Shown here piece after piece: positions 33,101 to 45,504 of a stretch of DNA of 64,000 nt (positions are counted from its first letter, which is position 1; each line of letters begins with the position of its first letter). Below the pieces are notes generated by a model that made no database searches, had not been told where the DNA came from, and was given only the letters and a program-made list of their open reading frames with translations. The translations under genes and the position numbers were made by a program. The DNA lies in contig RDEW01000027.1 in assembly GCA_011109175.1 (NCBI GenBank), forward strand, positions 756,703 to 820,702, written 5' to 3'. This DNA is from Dicyema japonicum. Lineage: Eukaryota > Dicyemida > Rhombozoa > Dicyemidae.

Positions 33101-36100
33101 CCCAAGCACCGGACTGAGCGAGTCCCTTAAAGAACTTCCCCATAGCAGTGTAATCGAGACCATCCGAACAGTTAAACACAACACACTCTAATAAATACAT
33201 CAAATACTTGCTTAGCCACTGCCTTTGCCAAATCTTTGCAGGTTTCAGTCTTACCAGTCCCTGCTGGCCCTTCTGGAGCCCCACCGAGATTCAATTTCAG
33301 AGCTCCCATCAAGGTCCTCGAATTTTAGATTTAAGTTACCTGTAGCATCTGTCTGTCAAAGGAGTGATAACCAAACGAGCCGTGTTTCCGAGATATTCAT
33401 AACCGTAGTTGAGTTCGGTTGTGATCTGACAAACCTGGACATTTTCATTATTCCAATAATATCGAAGCTGAGCCAGCCACTGAAAGTCAATAACCGAATT
33501 AATCTGATTTTTTTACAAAATTCTCGATAATGTCACGTGCTAATGTAAATATTAGGTTTTAATGAGGGTACCATGTACGTCCAGGACAATTAGAGCTCCC
33601 AGAGTTATCCTGCTGGTTCCACTGATGTCCCCACGAACTAAGTTTACAATTTCGTTAATCTGAGAATTGTTTAAATCAAAGAAATCCTAAAATCACACTC
33701 TAATTTGAATAATAACCTGCATTTTGTCTTCTTTCATAGCTTCAACAACACCAAGGGCCCAATAAATTTGACTAACCGCCAAAATAACTTGCCCAGGCCA
33801 GTCCATCACCCATTTTATTCTCGAAGTTGATAAATACGCTTTAAGTGAACAAATTATGGAATTTCTGACTCCCCGAATCATTTCGTCCTCAAAACTTGTA
33901 ATAACCATTTCTCTACCATTCCCTATATCATGAAAATTCCCTAACAAACTTTAGCTTTTGCAGGCTGAATTTTTTTGGTGAGGACAATCTTTTCACCTTC
34001 GCATGAAAGAATGGCAGAAATATCTTTTTCGTTAGTAAACTCCAATTTGTTTATGCCTTCGAAACATTTTTTCAAATGTGGCTCTACTCTGGTAGGATCT
34101 TTTGTCTCAGATAAGATTTCGAGCAATTCATCGTTTGATAAAAAGAAGAATCAACATAAATAAAATGCCAACCTAGGAAATGCAAGTCTCTTTTTTTCCA
34201 GATAAGAATTGAGTCCATGATGTATTTCTTCTAGCAACGTATTTGACTCCTTGAATTTTTCAAGCATATTTTCTTGGGCTGTGACTGTGAGACAGTGAGG
34301 ATCCTTTACAGCTTCTCTCATTATTTGCCTCCAGTTTATGTCAACTGTAGAAAATTTTTGGCTTTCGTTGGGCATTTGTGCCATTATATCTTCAGAGCTG
34401 AAAATTGGTTCCAAATACAACCACGTGACTTGGCACTGGTAGATAAAATAGGTCTAATAAACCTTTGTCCACTCATCAAGAATGTCCTGCATTGATAGAA
34501 GCTTCATCTCCCAAGCTTTTGCCTCAGTTTCCATAGCTTTTATAAATGACGAGCCCATCATCGTCTGTGCTTTCATGATGTGGTCGTCCAGCAGTAACTG
34601 AACATCATCAAAACCTCCCAGAATGCTTATTCCCTGCAATTATTACACTTCACTTAAACTGAATCTCGGTAAGGAATAAAATTGAATATCGCGTCCTTCC
34701 ATTCTAGCTTCATATGCTCGAGAGCTTTTGCCAGGGAGTACTCCTTAGTGGCAATTCCAGAGATCTCTTCCAATCGTTCGATGTGTTTCAGCATGTTATT
34801 CTCCAACATTTGTGCCAACGATGAACCTTCAGTTTGAACCAAATGTACTCCAACAATTTCGCTCATCTAAAGTGAGTAACCCTATACAACCTGATTCCAG
34901 TGATGTTGCTTAAGGCCAGGATTACATATAACATGAAGAAGGGATATCACAGTTTTAAACTTTTCTATTTTCGATTTAATGCTTTCCGTAACGCGAAGTG
35001 GTCCCTTCATATCTAAAAATACTTTTAATAGCTTGTGAATCTCGCGCCACATATTATCGACCTCTTCTTCAATCTCTTCTGATTTCAGGTTATGAAACGA
35101 CTCTAAATGAGTAAATGTATGCCATACCATACATCCAAGAATTATATTTAGTGTTGAAATTCAAAACTGTGTTCCAAAGTTTTTCGAACGGTTCAATAGT
35201 TTTCACGGCATCGTAAAGGACATCGAAGGTTGTGGGCTCAAAATCAAGGTAGACCTCTTCTTGGTTTAATTCCTTCATTTCTTCAGTGGCATTATTCAGT
35301 CGTTCTTTAAGATTGACCAGTTTTTCCACGTTATTTTTTATTTCCTCAAAACTCATTATCTGTAAAATATAAAGAAATCAGAAAACCTCTTTTTTCCTAA
35401 ATCTCGTTATTTCATTTAATAATCCTCGAAGTTTTTCCTGGAAAGCCTTTACTTTTATCAAAACGTCTTCTTCGGCCTTCTTTCGTGCGGTATTCAATCT
35501 GGATGCTGAAATTTCAAACAAAATAGCGATTCTGTCAAGCCAGCTAAAAACAGTGTTGTTCAGTTTAATATCTTCTCCTAATATTTGTAAATGATAATTT
35601 AGTACTTTGCATCAGACTAAAATCCAATAGAAACTTTAGTCTTTCGGCCGCCTCGTTTATCATTTTTTTAATTTCAAACAAAAGTGCTCCTTGTGCCTTA
35701 CATTGAGACACATCACCACAACCTCAGAATGGAAATTAATTTGGTCGATGAGTTCATTCTTATTTTGTGGGTTTTGGGACAATCTATCGGCGATGTAGTC
35801 AAATTGACGACAAATACTAATCTTAAGAAATTCAAGTTACCTTCTGTTATGCTCTCTGTTCTTTTCGAGCTGATACTCGACGATTATGTTACACAGGTTC
35901 GACCCCAAGTCATGCATTGAATTGTTTATCTTAGAGGCGTCGAGAAAAAACAAATTCAAAGGCGCAGTTCTTCTAGTTAGAGAAATTTTATCGATGAGAT
36001 TTTTATATTCTCCGTATTTCTATAAATGTTTAAGACTTTTTGAAATACCGCAGTGAATGCTTCAATTGTGTGCTTCTCTTCGACGAAAGACCTAGCCTCC

Positions 36101-38005
36101 TTTTCCATGGAGCTGTCAATCAAAGGTCCAAATTCGTTGTATGTAATTAAATATCTTAAATTTCCCATAATTTCGTACTTTTTTAGTCCAGGAAGATTTC
36201 GTTCAAAGATACTCATACATCCATCCACATAGTCCAAGACCTGTTCTTCTTTAATGTTGACCGGTTTTAGGCACATGCGATAGACATCGAGCTGGCCAAA
36301 TATTTGAGTCTCCACCTACATTGGGTAATTCATTATTCTCACTCTTTTGATATTCTGGCTGCTGGCAATAATTTCGTTGAAGCAATTCAGGACGCATTCC
36401 TTGCACTTGTCGAGAGAAGGATCAAATTGGACTTGATTTTCTTCGAGGACCAAGTCAATTTTAATGAGAGAATGATTTATGTAGAAAGTCTCGTCAAAAT
36501 CATCCAAATAACTGTTACCATTCTAAAATCATTTAAACTCAAAGAACGTGGTAGATGTTGAAGACTTCCTTGAAGTCTGATAACGTTTCCATGACCATTT
36601 CCCTTAACTGATGGGACATGAGCGCTTCAATACAGTTGAAGAACAGTTGTACTAAGGAAATTGATCTTTTGTTGCTGGTTTTAGAAATCAAAGGTTTCCA
36701 CGTGCTCTTTAAATCCTTTATTATCTTTGCACATTCAGCCACCCATCTATCATGAAAACCAAGATTACTTATCGTTAAGAATATTTTTGACGTTCTGACA
36801 ACTTTCCTTTAATATTTTGAGAAACTCCAGTGATGAGGGAGGAACCTCACGTTTAAGAATCTCAGAAATGTCCACAAATCTCATTTTCTTGTATCTATAC
36901 TTTAATATACCGAAGAACTCTTTTTGCCACAAATTTGAAATCTCCAAAATTACTGGATGAGAAATAAACATGTCATTAAAAAAGGTCAATTTGTTGCTTT
37001 TAAAGACCTCACACCATGGAATTGGAGCCCGGATTGTCCTTTATTTAGTCACCAACATCTTACTTCAAATCGTATGGCTCAATGGTACCGCTTATGGAGA
37101 GTCTTGTACATTCATCTATATCCATCAATATGTAGTCCACTAAATTTGTCTTCTAAAAATATGAACCTATAGATTTTTTAGGCCACAATAATATGACTGA
37201 ACGACTTCTTCCCAGATTTGTTCAAATCTGAGGTTTATCAGATGCGGTGAGATTAGTTTAACAATCCTGTTCTTTGATGCAGGACTTAGTTCTTCCAGGA
37301 TCTCAGTGTCTATTCCTTTGGTGATATAGTAGAGATATCTCTGACAGATAGTATATAGGAATACCTCAAGATTTTTGTCCTCGTTAATCTGAGTGACCTG
37401 ATGAATCGGATGGATGTTACTAATCTGGACGTTTGGCGATTTTGGAGGACTGTGGAGGTAATTTGACTTCCTAAAAACTAATAAAAAGTTTATAAACTTT
37501 TTTTCATAACAGTTTTTCTTAGAAATGTGTTTTATTCTCGCTAAGGTTTATATTTTCAGCTTACAGATTTTTGGAGGCCTGATTACTGCTCTTTTAAGGC
37601 GCTTTATCGTCAGGTTTGAAGCGGAGGAGGAAAAATTGTTTCCGATCGACTCGCTTGGAGGTTTGCAATATTTTTCCTCTTTTTGAGGCGCTCCTTTAGT
37701 CCAACAGGTATTTCTGAATATCGGTGGATGCTGAATGTTTTGTAGAACTGACTATTAAGGAATATTATGATATACCAACCAAATATAACTTTGTAAATTT
37801 TGTTTCTTTGTCAGGAAGTGGTGGAACGTCTGGAAGTTTTTTTATTAGCATTTTAACTTCGTCCAAATTAGGAACCTTAATTGTAAAATTGACCTGAGAG
37901 ATACCTCAACCGTATCTATGAAATCTTTTTCGATCCATGAGATATCATTTTTTATTTCTAAAAATATAGATTCCATAATTTACTTTCGTTTTTGTTAGAT
38001 TCCAT
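24132..38005 (-). CDS. DNAH7: Axonemal inner-arm dynein heavy chain, DNAH7-like
   Basis: Minus-end-directed motor of the ciliary axoneme. The start is ATG 38005 (MESNKNE), the stop TAA/TAG at 24132 after [10 protein letters not shown]. Scores of introns, mostly 17-35 nt, interrupt it; 13.9 kb is about right for the ~4,000 residues of this class plus such introns. Domains in order: N-terminal tail and linker (38.0-33.4 kb); AAA1 with [10 protein letters not shown] (about 33245-33270) and [13 protein letters not shown]2 with GDPMGGKTQ (about 32266-32289); AAA3 with GPTGTGKSA (about 31046-31074); AAA4 with GVGGSGRKS (about 29786-29817); stalk helices either side of the microtubule-binding domain (28.14-28.54 kb, [20 protein letters not shown]); AAA5, AAA6 and a C-terminal domain ([37 protein letters not shown]). 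[20 protein letters not shown] and [20 protein letters not shown] point to the monomeric inner-arm DNAH3/7/12 group, nearest DNAH7. No disabling change seen. Confidence 0.95.
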
Positions 38006-38439
38006 ATCAATTGGTGCTAGGCAATTAAATTTTATATTTGGTTTATATCGAAATTTAATAATTTATCAAATATATTAACATTTTTCAATAAATAAAAAAA
38101 TAATTGTTTCTTATATAAAAAGAAGAGTGTTCGGAAAGCTGACCCACGTGAATAATAAAAATTTTAACCGCCATTTAAAAATGTAAGACAATTATATGAA
38201 TCTTAAATTAAAAATTTTATTAACTCCCTATCGTATTTAGCACGCCATGCATATTTAACCTCCTTGATATCCAATCAGCTGTTGATCAGGATTGTTCTTC
38301 GACTCCCAACTGAATTGTCAATATATGGAGAACCTTGACTTTAGGATGCCGGAGAAGAGAGATCTTTACAGGTTCATCTGAGAAAATAAATATGAGAAGT
38401 TTCTTAAGCGATTAAACCAACACCTGTATGGCTGTCCGG

Positions 38440-38645
38440 TCACTGGAAGATGCGAAAGGAGTGGCGCTTGGATCAACGTCCTCCCGATCGGAAGCATTGG
38501 GACCACCTTGATTACGATACTGTCTGCATCGTTATCTCCATCAGACTTGGTCTGGAGATATGCCAAACTCACAAGTGCCGATGTGGTGGAACGTCGACTG
38601 TCATGGACGTCGTGAATTTTTATCCCGAAGTGAAAATAAGGCAAA
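38440..38645 (+). mobile_element. LINE C-terminal domain fragment
   Basis: The plus strand reads SGAWINVLPIGSIGTT, then after a frame change VISIRLGLEICQTHKCRCGG. This SG-W---LP...G-RLG---C-PH-C-CG block is widespread in the C-terminus of one metazoan non-LTR retrotransposon family. The same family's later blocks appear at 39.53 kb and, on the other strand, at 48.24-48.73 kb. Confidence 0.6.
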
Positions 38646-39529
38646 TTAAGCTCTTGGAAATCTTAAAAATAGAAATGTTAAAATTGCTTCTACTCTTTTG
38701 TTGTATCCGGATACGTTCTTGTATGTACATACAGCTGTCATTAAACCATTCTTGATGGCTTTCAAGAATGGTATCAAATCAACGAAAGAAGCAAGTTCAT
38801 TGAGCTTCTAGATCATGAAGATATGCCAATAAATTGGGATAAGGATTGAACCCAAAATACCATCCAAGCATGAGGACAGTGTAAAAATTATTGAACAGTT
38901 ATTACACCACTTGAACAGATAATTCTTTTTTCATGACAAAGGGTTTTTAAACGGAGAAAAGACACGTGGTATTTCGTATTAATTAACCTGACCAACCACA
39001 CATCAAACTCATCGATCAATTTCAGTCTCGGACCCAGGTCATGTTTCTAAGCAAGCGAGAAGATAAAGAATACCGAAGCATTTAGGAAGATCACTGGTTT
39101 GTCCTATTCGCTGTTGAGACGTCAGGAATCTTAGACCCACAAGAAGACGATCTAGTATGTTGGATCAGCTCAATGATCCAAATGGTCACCAAGGATCCAC
39201 GTGAGATTGGATGGCTTCGAGAGTATCTCGATAGCTATTTTCTGAGGAAACAGCATGGTCATTCAAGCTCTCTAGTGCTTTTTTAACTTTAATTTTGTAA
39301 TTAAAAAAACTTTGAAATTTGTCTAGTTTGAATTAATTTGATGATTGCGGAGATGGGAAAATTCTTGATGGGATGACATTTTCTCAATTTTCACATCAAA
39401 GATCTCTCATTTGAGACGTGCGTCAACTCATGCACCGCTTCACGCTTTGCATTTTCAGCTCATTTTGAATGCTTAAATGCAAACTCCCCAGAACAGGAAA
39501 TTGAAAAAGTACTCAGCCCTCGGAGATCG

Positions 39530-39760
39530 CTTCAGTTCCATCTTAATTTTTTCGAAACTTCTGAAACGGTTGGAAAATTGGTAAATGAGTCATCAATGAA
39601 ATTGGGAATGCTATTGCAACGCGACTCAGAGACTCCCTCACAATAGAAGATTGTTCTTACAGAGCCTAGGAATCGTCATCGTCTGCGGCAATACTCATTT
39701 TTTCTTGGCAGTTGGAGTCTGATTTGTTTCTATTGCTTAATAAAGTGTATTTTCAAAAAA
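39530..39760 (+). mobile_element. LINE C-terminal domain fragment (later block)
   Basis: FETSETVGKLVNESINEIG then NAIATRLRDSLTIEDCSYRA matches the ETSG-WG--A---L-ELG-RI region that ends the same LINE family as at 38440. It is followed by a TAATAAAGTG tail. About 890 bp lie between the two blocks, roughly twice what the family needs, so something has inserted or the DNA has rearranged. Confidence 0.5.
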
Positions 39761-40630
39761 TGATCTTTTAAGTCAAATTTTCCTTGTTAATTTTTAACAA
39801 AAAAAGTTGGCAGGTTGTGATCGAATCGAACTGCGTTGTTAGTGAAAAAAGTTAAATATTCTGGGACTGCACTGTTGTGGATTCTTTCTCGAACTCGATG
39901 ATACTCAACTCGGTGCAGTCTGCTGGATCGGCAGCCGATCTGGTCGAGAAAATCAAGATTAAAAAATATGGCGAATTTGGAGACCGCTTTCGTTTGTACC
40001 GGTGGCAATCGAAACGTCTGGTGCTGCGGTTACAACAAGGTTCCCATTAAAAGATCTCTTGATCAACAATTTTAAGCTTGTCTGAAACCTTTCCCGGTGT
40101 ATAACTTCACGACGGATATTTTGTTGAATTAAAGTGTGAAATATCCATCACAAAACAATGTAGACACATAGTGTAATAGAGATGAATTACCATTCGTTTT
40201 CCAGGTTATCTATGATTGCCTGGAGTCAGTTTTGAGAGTCTTAGTAGGATTCCAAGGTTTTGGTTCTGCATCACCTGCAATTTTCCAACGTCGATAGCGA
40301 GAGCAGGACAACTCATGCTGTACAAGCTTCGGTGATACAAAATGTGTATAAAAGTTCCAACAAAGTGATGGAAGATAAAAAGTCTTAACATTTCCATTTT
40401 CTTGACCGATCTGTTCGTCTACCATACCTGCATTTACTGTCTTCTACTTAATAGCCGCTGGTCTCCTACAAGTTAGTGAACCGGGGTTACTTAACTAACT
40501 TACATCAATCTGGAAAATTCAACTTCTATCAAGGCAAATATATATGTTTTTTCAATCAATAACGACAGAAAAAAATTAATTTTTATATATTAGTTCAACC
40601 TATGGTGGAACAACATAAAATTTTAAACAC
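39761..40630. other. Region without a convincing gene
   Basis: Short minus-strand frames (39787-40008 and overlapping ones at 40206-40425) show no recognisable motif. They may be remnants of the transposase whose N-terminal part lies at 41643-41925. Confidence 0.25.
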
Positions 40631-40639
40631 AAAAAATTT

Positions 40640-41925
40640 ATTTACATTCATTGATAATTTCACCATTAGCAGCTCTCACAATGTATCCTTTCATCCTTCT
40701 GAAGTATCCATCTAGATGGTACAGTAAAACCTCTCAAATCCGCCACCTCTCGAATCCGCCGCATTTTTTGTAAAAATACAAAATTTCCTATGAGAAATTC
40801 TAGAATCCGTCAATTTATTCTTACAAAGGCGAGGGCTTTTGCAAAGAAACGCCAAATAGCTGACTTTAAAGCCAATCGTGGATGGCTCGAAAAATTTAAA
40901 AAAACGAAATAGGTTGGAATTCCAAGTTATTCAATACATTTTTGTTTGAATAGAATTTCAGATTGGCTAACGTAAAGCGCAGAATACTACTCGTAATTGA
41001 CCAATGTCTATCTCACAAGATTTTTAAAAATTTACAGCAAGTTGAAATAATGTTTTTACCGCCAAATACTTCATGTATTTTTTTACAATCGATGGACCAA
41101 GGAGTCATTAAGACATTCAAGACGCTATTCAACAAATTCAAATTTCTTGAAATTATTGAAAAAACTGAACTCGGAAAATCATCATCCGAGGCATGTAAAG
41201 AAATAAGCCTTTAGGATGCTATAAGTTATACCTATCAAGCATGGGCAAAGCTAAATAGTACAACAAACTGTTTTCGACATCCTAAATAGACCCAAGATTT
41301 TATTGAAGAAATTAACGACGAGATTTTGGCTGAAACTTATCAAGAATTCGTGTCAAGACTGGAAATAAATGATCCAATTCCAGAAGATGAGTTTCTTCTC
41401 TATGAGTATACAGAAATGAAGAGATTCTGGAAAATTTGGATGAATATGATGAAGAACAGAGAAACATCAAAACGAATATTAAAACGAGAATAACTGATTA
41501 TTTAAAGGAAATTAATGTTTTCATTTTTAATTAGTCTTTAAAATTAAAAAATGAATTTTATTAATTTATTAAAAAAATTCAAATTTTCCTAATCCACCGT
41601 AATTTCCCAGGTCCCATGGCGGATTCGAGAAGTTTTACTGTACTTGGACTTACGGATGTCTCCATCTCCGCGCAAGTCATTTTTGCATCTTCATCAACCC
41701 ACTGCCTTATTAAATTTTTTTCTGATCAACAGTGAAGAATGTTATATGATCCCCGCCACGCTTGCCACATTTGGTCTTTCTATCCTTCATATATGAAGAA
41801 ACAATTGTACATACAGTTGTACGAGGAAGACTCATGACTCGGGAGATCTAAGTATTGACAAGATTATTCTTAGTGTTGTTAATAACGAGGTCTTTGACTT
41901 CATTTGAAATTTTAAGACCGACTAA
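40640..41925 (-). pseudogene. IS630/Tc1-type transposase N-terminus, split by a Tigger insertion
   Basis: The right part (41643-41925, minus) encodes ISNEVKDLVINNTKNN, VMSLPRTTVCTIVSSYMKDR and KCGKRGGDHITFFTVDQKK, a helix-turn-helix DNA-binding start with the RGG hook typical of Tc1/IS630 transposases. The left part (about 40640-40720) continues with HLDGYFRRMKGYIVRAANGE. The two are separated by the element at 40722-41640, which is bounded by TA. There are stops in the helix-turn-helix part and no DDE core remains on the left. Confidence 0.6.
40722..41640 (+). mobile_element. pogo/Tigger-type DNA transposon, 919 bp, with terminal inverted repeats
   Basis: The left end CAGTAAAACCTCTCAAATCC and the right end, read on the minus strand, CAGTAAAACTTCTCGAATCC, followed by GCCA, form matching inverted repeats. 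Both ends are flanked by TA, the target duplication of this superfamily. Inside, the plus strand encodes part of a CENP-B-type helix-turn-helix (RQIADFKANRGWLEKFKK). It then encodes the DDE part: RRILLVIDQCLSH, LPPNTSCIFLQSMDQGVIK and a tail AWAKLNSTTNCFRHPK. A TAG before DAISYTYQ and loss of the DNA between the two domains (a full transposase needs about 1.3-1.5 kb) make it a non-autonomous, internally deleted copy. Confidence 0.92.
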
Positions 41926-42235
41926 AGCAAGTTGAAGTTGAGAAACTTCACAAATATGACTTGCTTGCAAATGAACTTTCGCTGCTCTATGAATGCCAAG
42001 TGAGGATTATCCCAGTGGTTTTGACATGGGATGGAGTTGTCTCAAGATTCTTCGAGAATCATATGGATAAATTATCTAATAAAGAATCAACGAGGACTTC
42101 GGTTGTGCTGAAGAGAACGCTCGAAAGGATGCTCATTGAACATAAACATGGGATGAAGGTATACGATGAAGAGTACGCCTCTGCTACCTCCCAACTTGTG
42201 GAACTTGCATGCCGTGAGGACAGCACAGATAAAAA
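41925..42235 (+). mobile_element. R2-like LINE restriction-like endonuclease fragment, copy 2
   Basis: LKQVEVEKLHKYDLLANELS, then CQVRIIPVVLTWDGVVSRFF, continue exactly where the nuclease block of the copy at 8.7-9.4 kb leads. This copy lacks the PD...E-x-V core, starting just after it, and runs about 100 codons without a stop. The 3' end abuts the end of CFAP91 on the opposite strand. Confidence 0.7.
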
Positions 42236-42305
42236 ATCCTATATATCCATAAATTTTAAAATAATTTATTTAATGGGTTAAAATGTTATTTAGTTAGTTT
42301 TTCTA

Positions 42306-44806
42306 CTATTTCTTAGCCACATCAAAAAAAACTGAAGTGGATGAATTAAGATACTTACTCCCGTTATTTTGCTCTTAAAATAAATTCTTTATCTTACTAT
42401 TAGATCTCTCGCATTCTTTTTTGACTTCAGGAAATAGAAATTCATGAACTAACTCGGCAATTATATCCTGAGTGCTTTGTTCGTCAAGTCTATTCTAAAA
42501 ATTATGTTTCTACTTTGATTCCGAAGAATAAGCTTGTTCATCAGTTTTCTTAGACAAATCTTGGATGTATTCGACCGATAGTCTTTCTGAGAGCTTTTCA
42601 ATGTTATCCGCGCACATGTCTTCCAAATAATGGGAGACCGTTTGCTGATGGACGAAGGAGATCTAAATTCCCATGAAACTATTCACTTGTTTGAAAATAT
42701 CTTCTTCCTCAATTTTCCGTCGAATTTCGATTTGTCTACGTCCAGCCTCTTCGGCTTCTCGCTTCAACCTTTCATCTTCTGCGAAATGGACGAATTCTTC
42801 GATCCTGCGCTCATCTTGGAGTCTAATTAGCTCTTTGCTCAAGTAATCTGCTGTCTCTCCAAGAATGGAGCCTTCTATGTTTTTATTACTTTGTTTAATT
42901 TTGATTCCTTTGATTTTACACATTAAAGTACTGCAACGTTGTCAGCTTCTCTGTTTCTCTGAAGTTCGAGCTTTTGCTTAAGCATCTCGTTTTTCTGCAG
43001 AATGGATTCACTAGATATTCCATACGTGCTCTTGATCTCTTCCAAAAGTTCGAGATGTGCATGTTTTTCACGCAAAAACTTATTTCACGCTTTAAAACAA
43101 CCTGGTTCTGGTAGAATTTGCCTCTGAGTGTCTTCGTCAATATAATGGAGTATTCCTCGTTGAATTCCTCGACCTAAACATCAGTCAAGTCCAAACTGAC
43201 CTCTTCTATAACTTTGGCCACTGGGGTTGCAGGTCGTTCAGGTTCTCTCTCGATTTTTATAAGCATTCTGAAGTCACATTCTTGTTTGACTTGCTTATGG
43301 ATCTCTTTGATACTCTAAAATAAACCTGAATCTTTACGTGGTAAATGTCGTCCAATTCCTGTTTCTCTTTGAATTTCCGTTTTATGAAACCCATGGCAGT
43401 GTATTTGTTTTCGGGGGACAGTTTTTTCACCTGTTTTTCACTTTTTAACACTTTCTCCTCAATTTCAGTTAAACCTTGAATTATTAACCAATCAACCTTT
43501 CAGAGAATTGTAATATTTATCAACACGTGGTTCCAATCCACAAGTAGCATCGGGGAACACTCCCAGTCTCGTCAGTGGAGCAAATACAGTTGAGCCAGGA
43601 TTGCTGTAGTTTCTTATAATTTTCTGTTTTTCCTGTTGGGAGGTGGAAAGTCCGTGCAGTTTTCTCAGGTCTTACATAAATATTGGAAATACCCCGCAAA
43701 AACTGAATATTTAACTTTGTATTCATCTGTCTCTGTTCCTTCTGCTTCCTCAACCTACCAGTAAACTGGAATCATGACCAATGCTTATTTATCACATCCT
43801 TGTTTTGATCCTCGATTCTAAAATTTTGTTTTTTGAGATTCTCTACGATTGCTGCAAGCTTTCTTTTATGGAATCTAATCAACTAGACAACTGAGGTCAA
43901 CTTTTCAATTTCGATGTTCCTGTATTCGTAGTCCTGTTCTTCGATCTCCTCCATTATTTTCATTCGTTTTTTATATGTCCTTTTGGTTGTTATTGGTGGC
44001 AACATATTTTCCATCTCCCTTTTCTCACGTGCTCTTTCTATTGCTTCAATTTCAATGAGTCCTGCTGGTAGTCCGCAGCCTTTTCCTGAGCAATAAAGGA
44101 TACCATGCTTCAGGTGCATGAGGTTGAGGATTTCGGGGGTTTCTTGATCTTTGAAAACAAAATCTGGTGTATATGGATCTGTCTGCGTCTCGTTTTCTCG
44201 ATAATCCGTTTGTGTGAACACACTATGAATTTGGTCTCTTAGTATTTTTTATTTTTTGAGATTTTGTCACTTTGAATGTAAGGGTCCCAATACATTTTAG
44301 TGATGTCTTTAGAAACTGGTGGATACGAAGAGTCATACATCACAGGAGTTGATGGATAGGCAGGAACAATTGGTCTAAGGATTAGTTTGATTGCAAACCT
44401 TCTAAAGTACTTCGCTCTATCTTTTCCGGCTAGTGAGATCTCTTCGAAGGCTGCCTTATCAAGATTTTCACTAAAATTTTGAAATTAAGAACTTGTAATT
44501 AGTGTAAAGCTTGATATTTGGTATATTCGGAGTGTCCTCAGCCAAATATTCGACATTGGGAAAGTGGGGAAGCTCGCTAAACATGTTTGAGAAAATTGGA
44601 GCGGGGTACTGTCTATTTAAAATTATAAACTATTTTTTGTTTGTCAATTTTCGTTCTATAAAGCACTCGATTGTAGTCATTGTTGGAGGAAAATTTGTAA
44701 ATTGGGTCTAAAAGTGAGTTGGTCTTTAACCGTAGATGAAATCATACTGTCTTTCTCTCTTCAAAGAGGCTACATCTATTTTGAGAGTGGAAGTAGTTCT
44801 GTCCAT
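42306..44806 (-). CDS. CFAP91: CFAP91 (MAATS1), radial-spoke/central-apparatus associated protein
   Basis: A ciliary axoneme protein that helps anchor radial spokes and the calmodulin/spoke complex. The start ATG 44806 gives MDRTTSTLKIDVASLKR, then YDFIYDPIYKFSS, the conserved N-terminal block. Next come PIFSNMFSELPHFPN, then the hallmark FTQTDYRENETQTDPYTP, GCGLPAGLIEIEAIERAREK, LSKELIRLQDERRIEEFVHF, EDERLKREAEEAGRRQIEIR, HYLEDMCADNIEKL and DIIAELVHEFLFPEVKK. Introns are 19-35 nt. The last intron (24 nt near 42363) decides between ends at 42306 and 42375; I favour the spliced form but the tail is not conserved. The protein, near 700 residues, is close to the family length, and no disabling change was seen. 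Its neighbour upstream on the same strand is only transposon debris. Confidence 0.95.
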
Positions 44807-45124
44807 GTCGTCCTCAGAATGTTAAATTACTATGGATACGATTTTGTATAAATAATTTTTGTTTTTTTAGATTTTTAATTTATTGATAATTTAATTATTT
44901 TATTTTTCTAAAAATATTTTAATACTAAATTGATAAAATTTCAATTAGCAGCTATTAGATATGAGGGAAATATCCGCCGGTTTTCATGTGGGTCGATTTT
45001 CTGGGGGAAAAATATTAAGATATGAGGGATTGGCGAAACTTACCAGAAGGTGCTTAAAGGATAATTAACTAACTATGAATTATAAGCAAATTTACAATCT
45101 TGCATGGGTTAATGAAATGAAGTT

Positions 45125-45275
45125 ATTCCAAAGACCATCGTTAAAATCAAACCGGCCTAATCCTGTGATCCTGACGCGCTCCAGTAGAGCCCTATTCCAA
45201 ACACAGTGATTTAGAAAAAAATTGTCCGGGAAGCTGAGGTCAAATCCAGAACTCGTCACCAGGGAGCGAAATAGT
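45125..45275 (+). repeat. Dispersed repeat family 1, copy B
   Basis: CCAAAGACCATCG, TGTGATCCTGACGCGCTCCA, GTAGAGCC, ACACAGTGATT, GTCCGGGAAGCTGAGGTC and CACCAGGGAGCGAA follow the order seen at 4207-4365, about 75 percent alike by eye. Confidence 0.65.
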
Positions 45276-45384
45276 CTCCTGGTGGAATGAAAAGATGTAT
45301 CCTTCTAAATTTCGAACGGGCGTCTCCTAAGTAAGTTGGATCCGATGACTACATTAGCTAGAAAGAAGAGAAATCCTCAATCAA

Positions 45385-45480
45385 GTAGTTGAAGGAAATG
45401 GGAACATAGACTTGGCGCTCGTCCCGTAGTCACTACCAAGAAAACTAATAAATAGTTGCTTGGCAAGGCAGAGAAGGTGG
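45385..45480 (+). repeat. Dispersed repeat family 2, copy A
   Basis: GGGAACATAGACTTGGCGCT then CGTCCCGTAGTCACTACCAA then GAAAACTAATAAATAGTT is shared, with changes, by 60086-60175 and 63195-63270. It lies directly after a family 1 copy, so both may belong to one longer element. Confidence 0.5.
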
Positions 45481-45504
45481 GTCTACTTGCTGCAATTGTG
45501 GGCA

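Noticed and set aside
24132-38005. Many plus-strand reading frames of 60-115 codons across the dynein gene
   Set aside because: They are antisense shadows of the dynein exons; none has a motif, introns in register or a start context of its own.
24132-38005. Dynein heavy chain as a pseudogene because of dozens of frame breaks
   Set aside because: The breaks coincide with 17-35-nt GT..AG segments, and all four P-loops, stalk and microtubule-binding domain are intact after removal.
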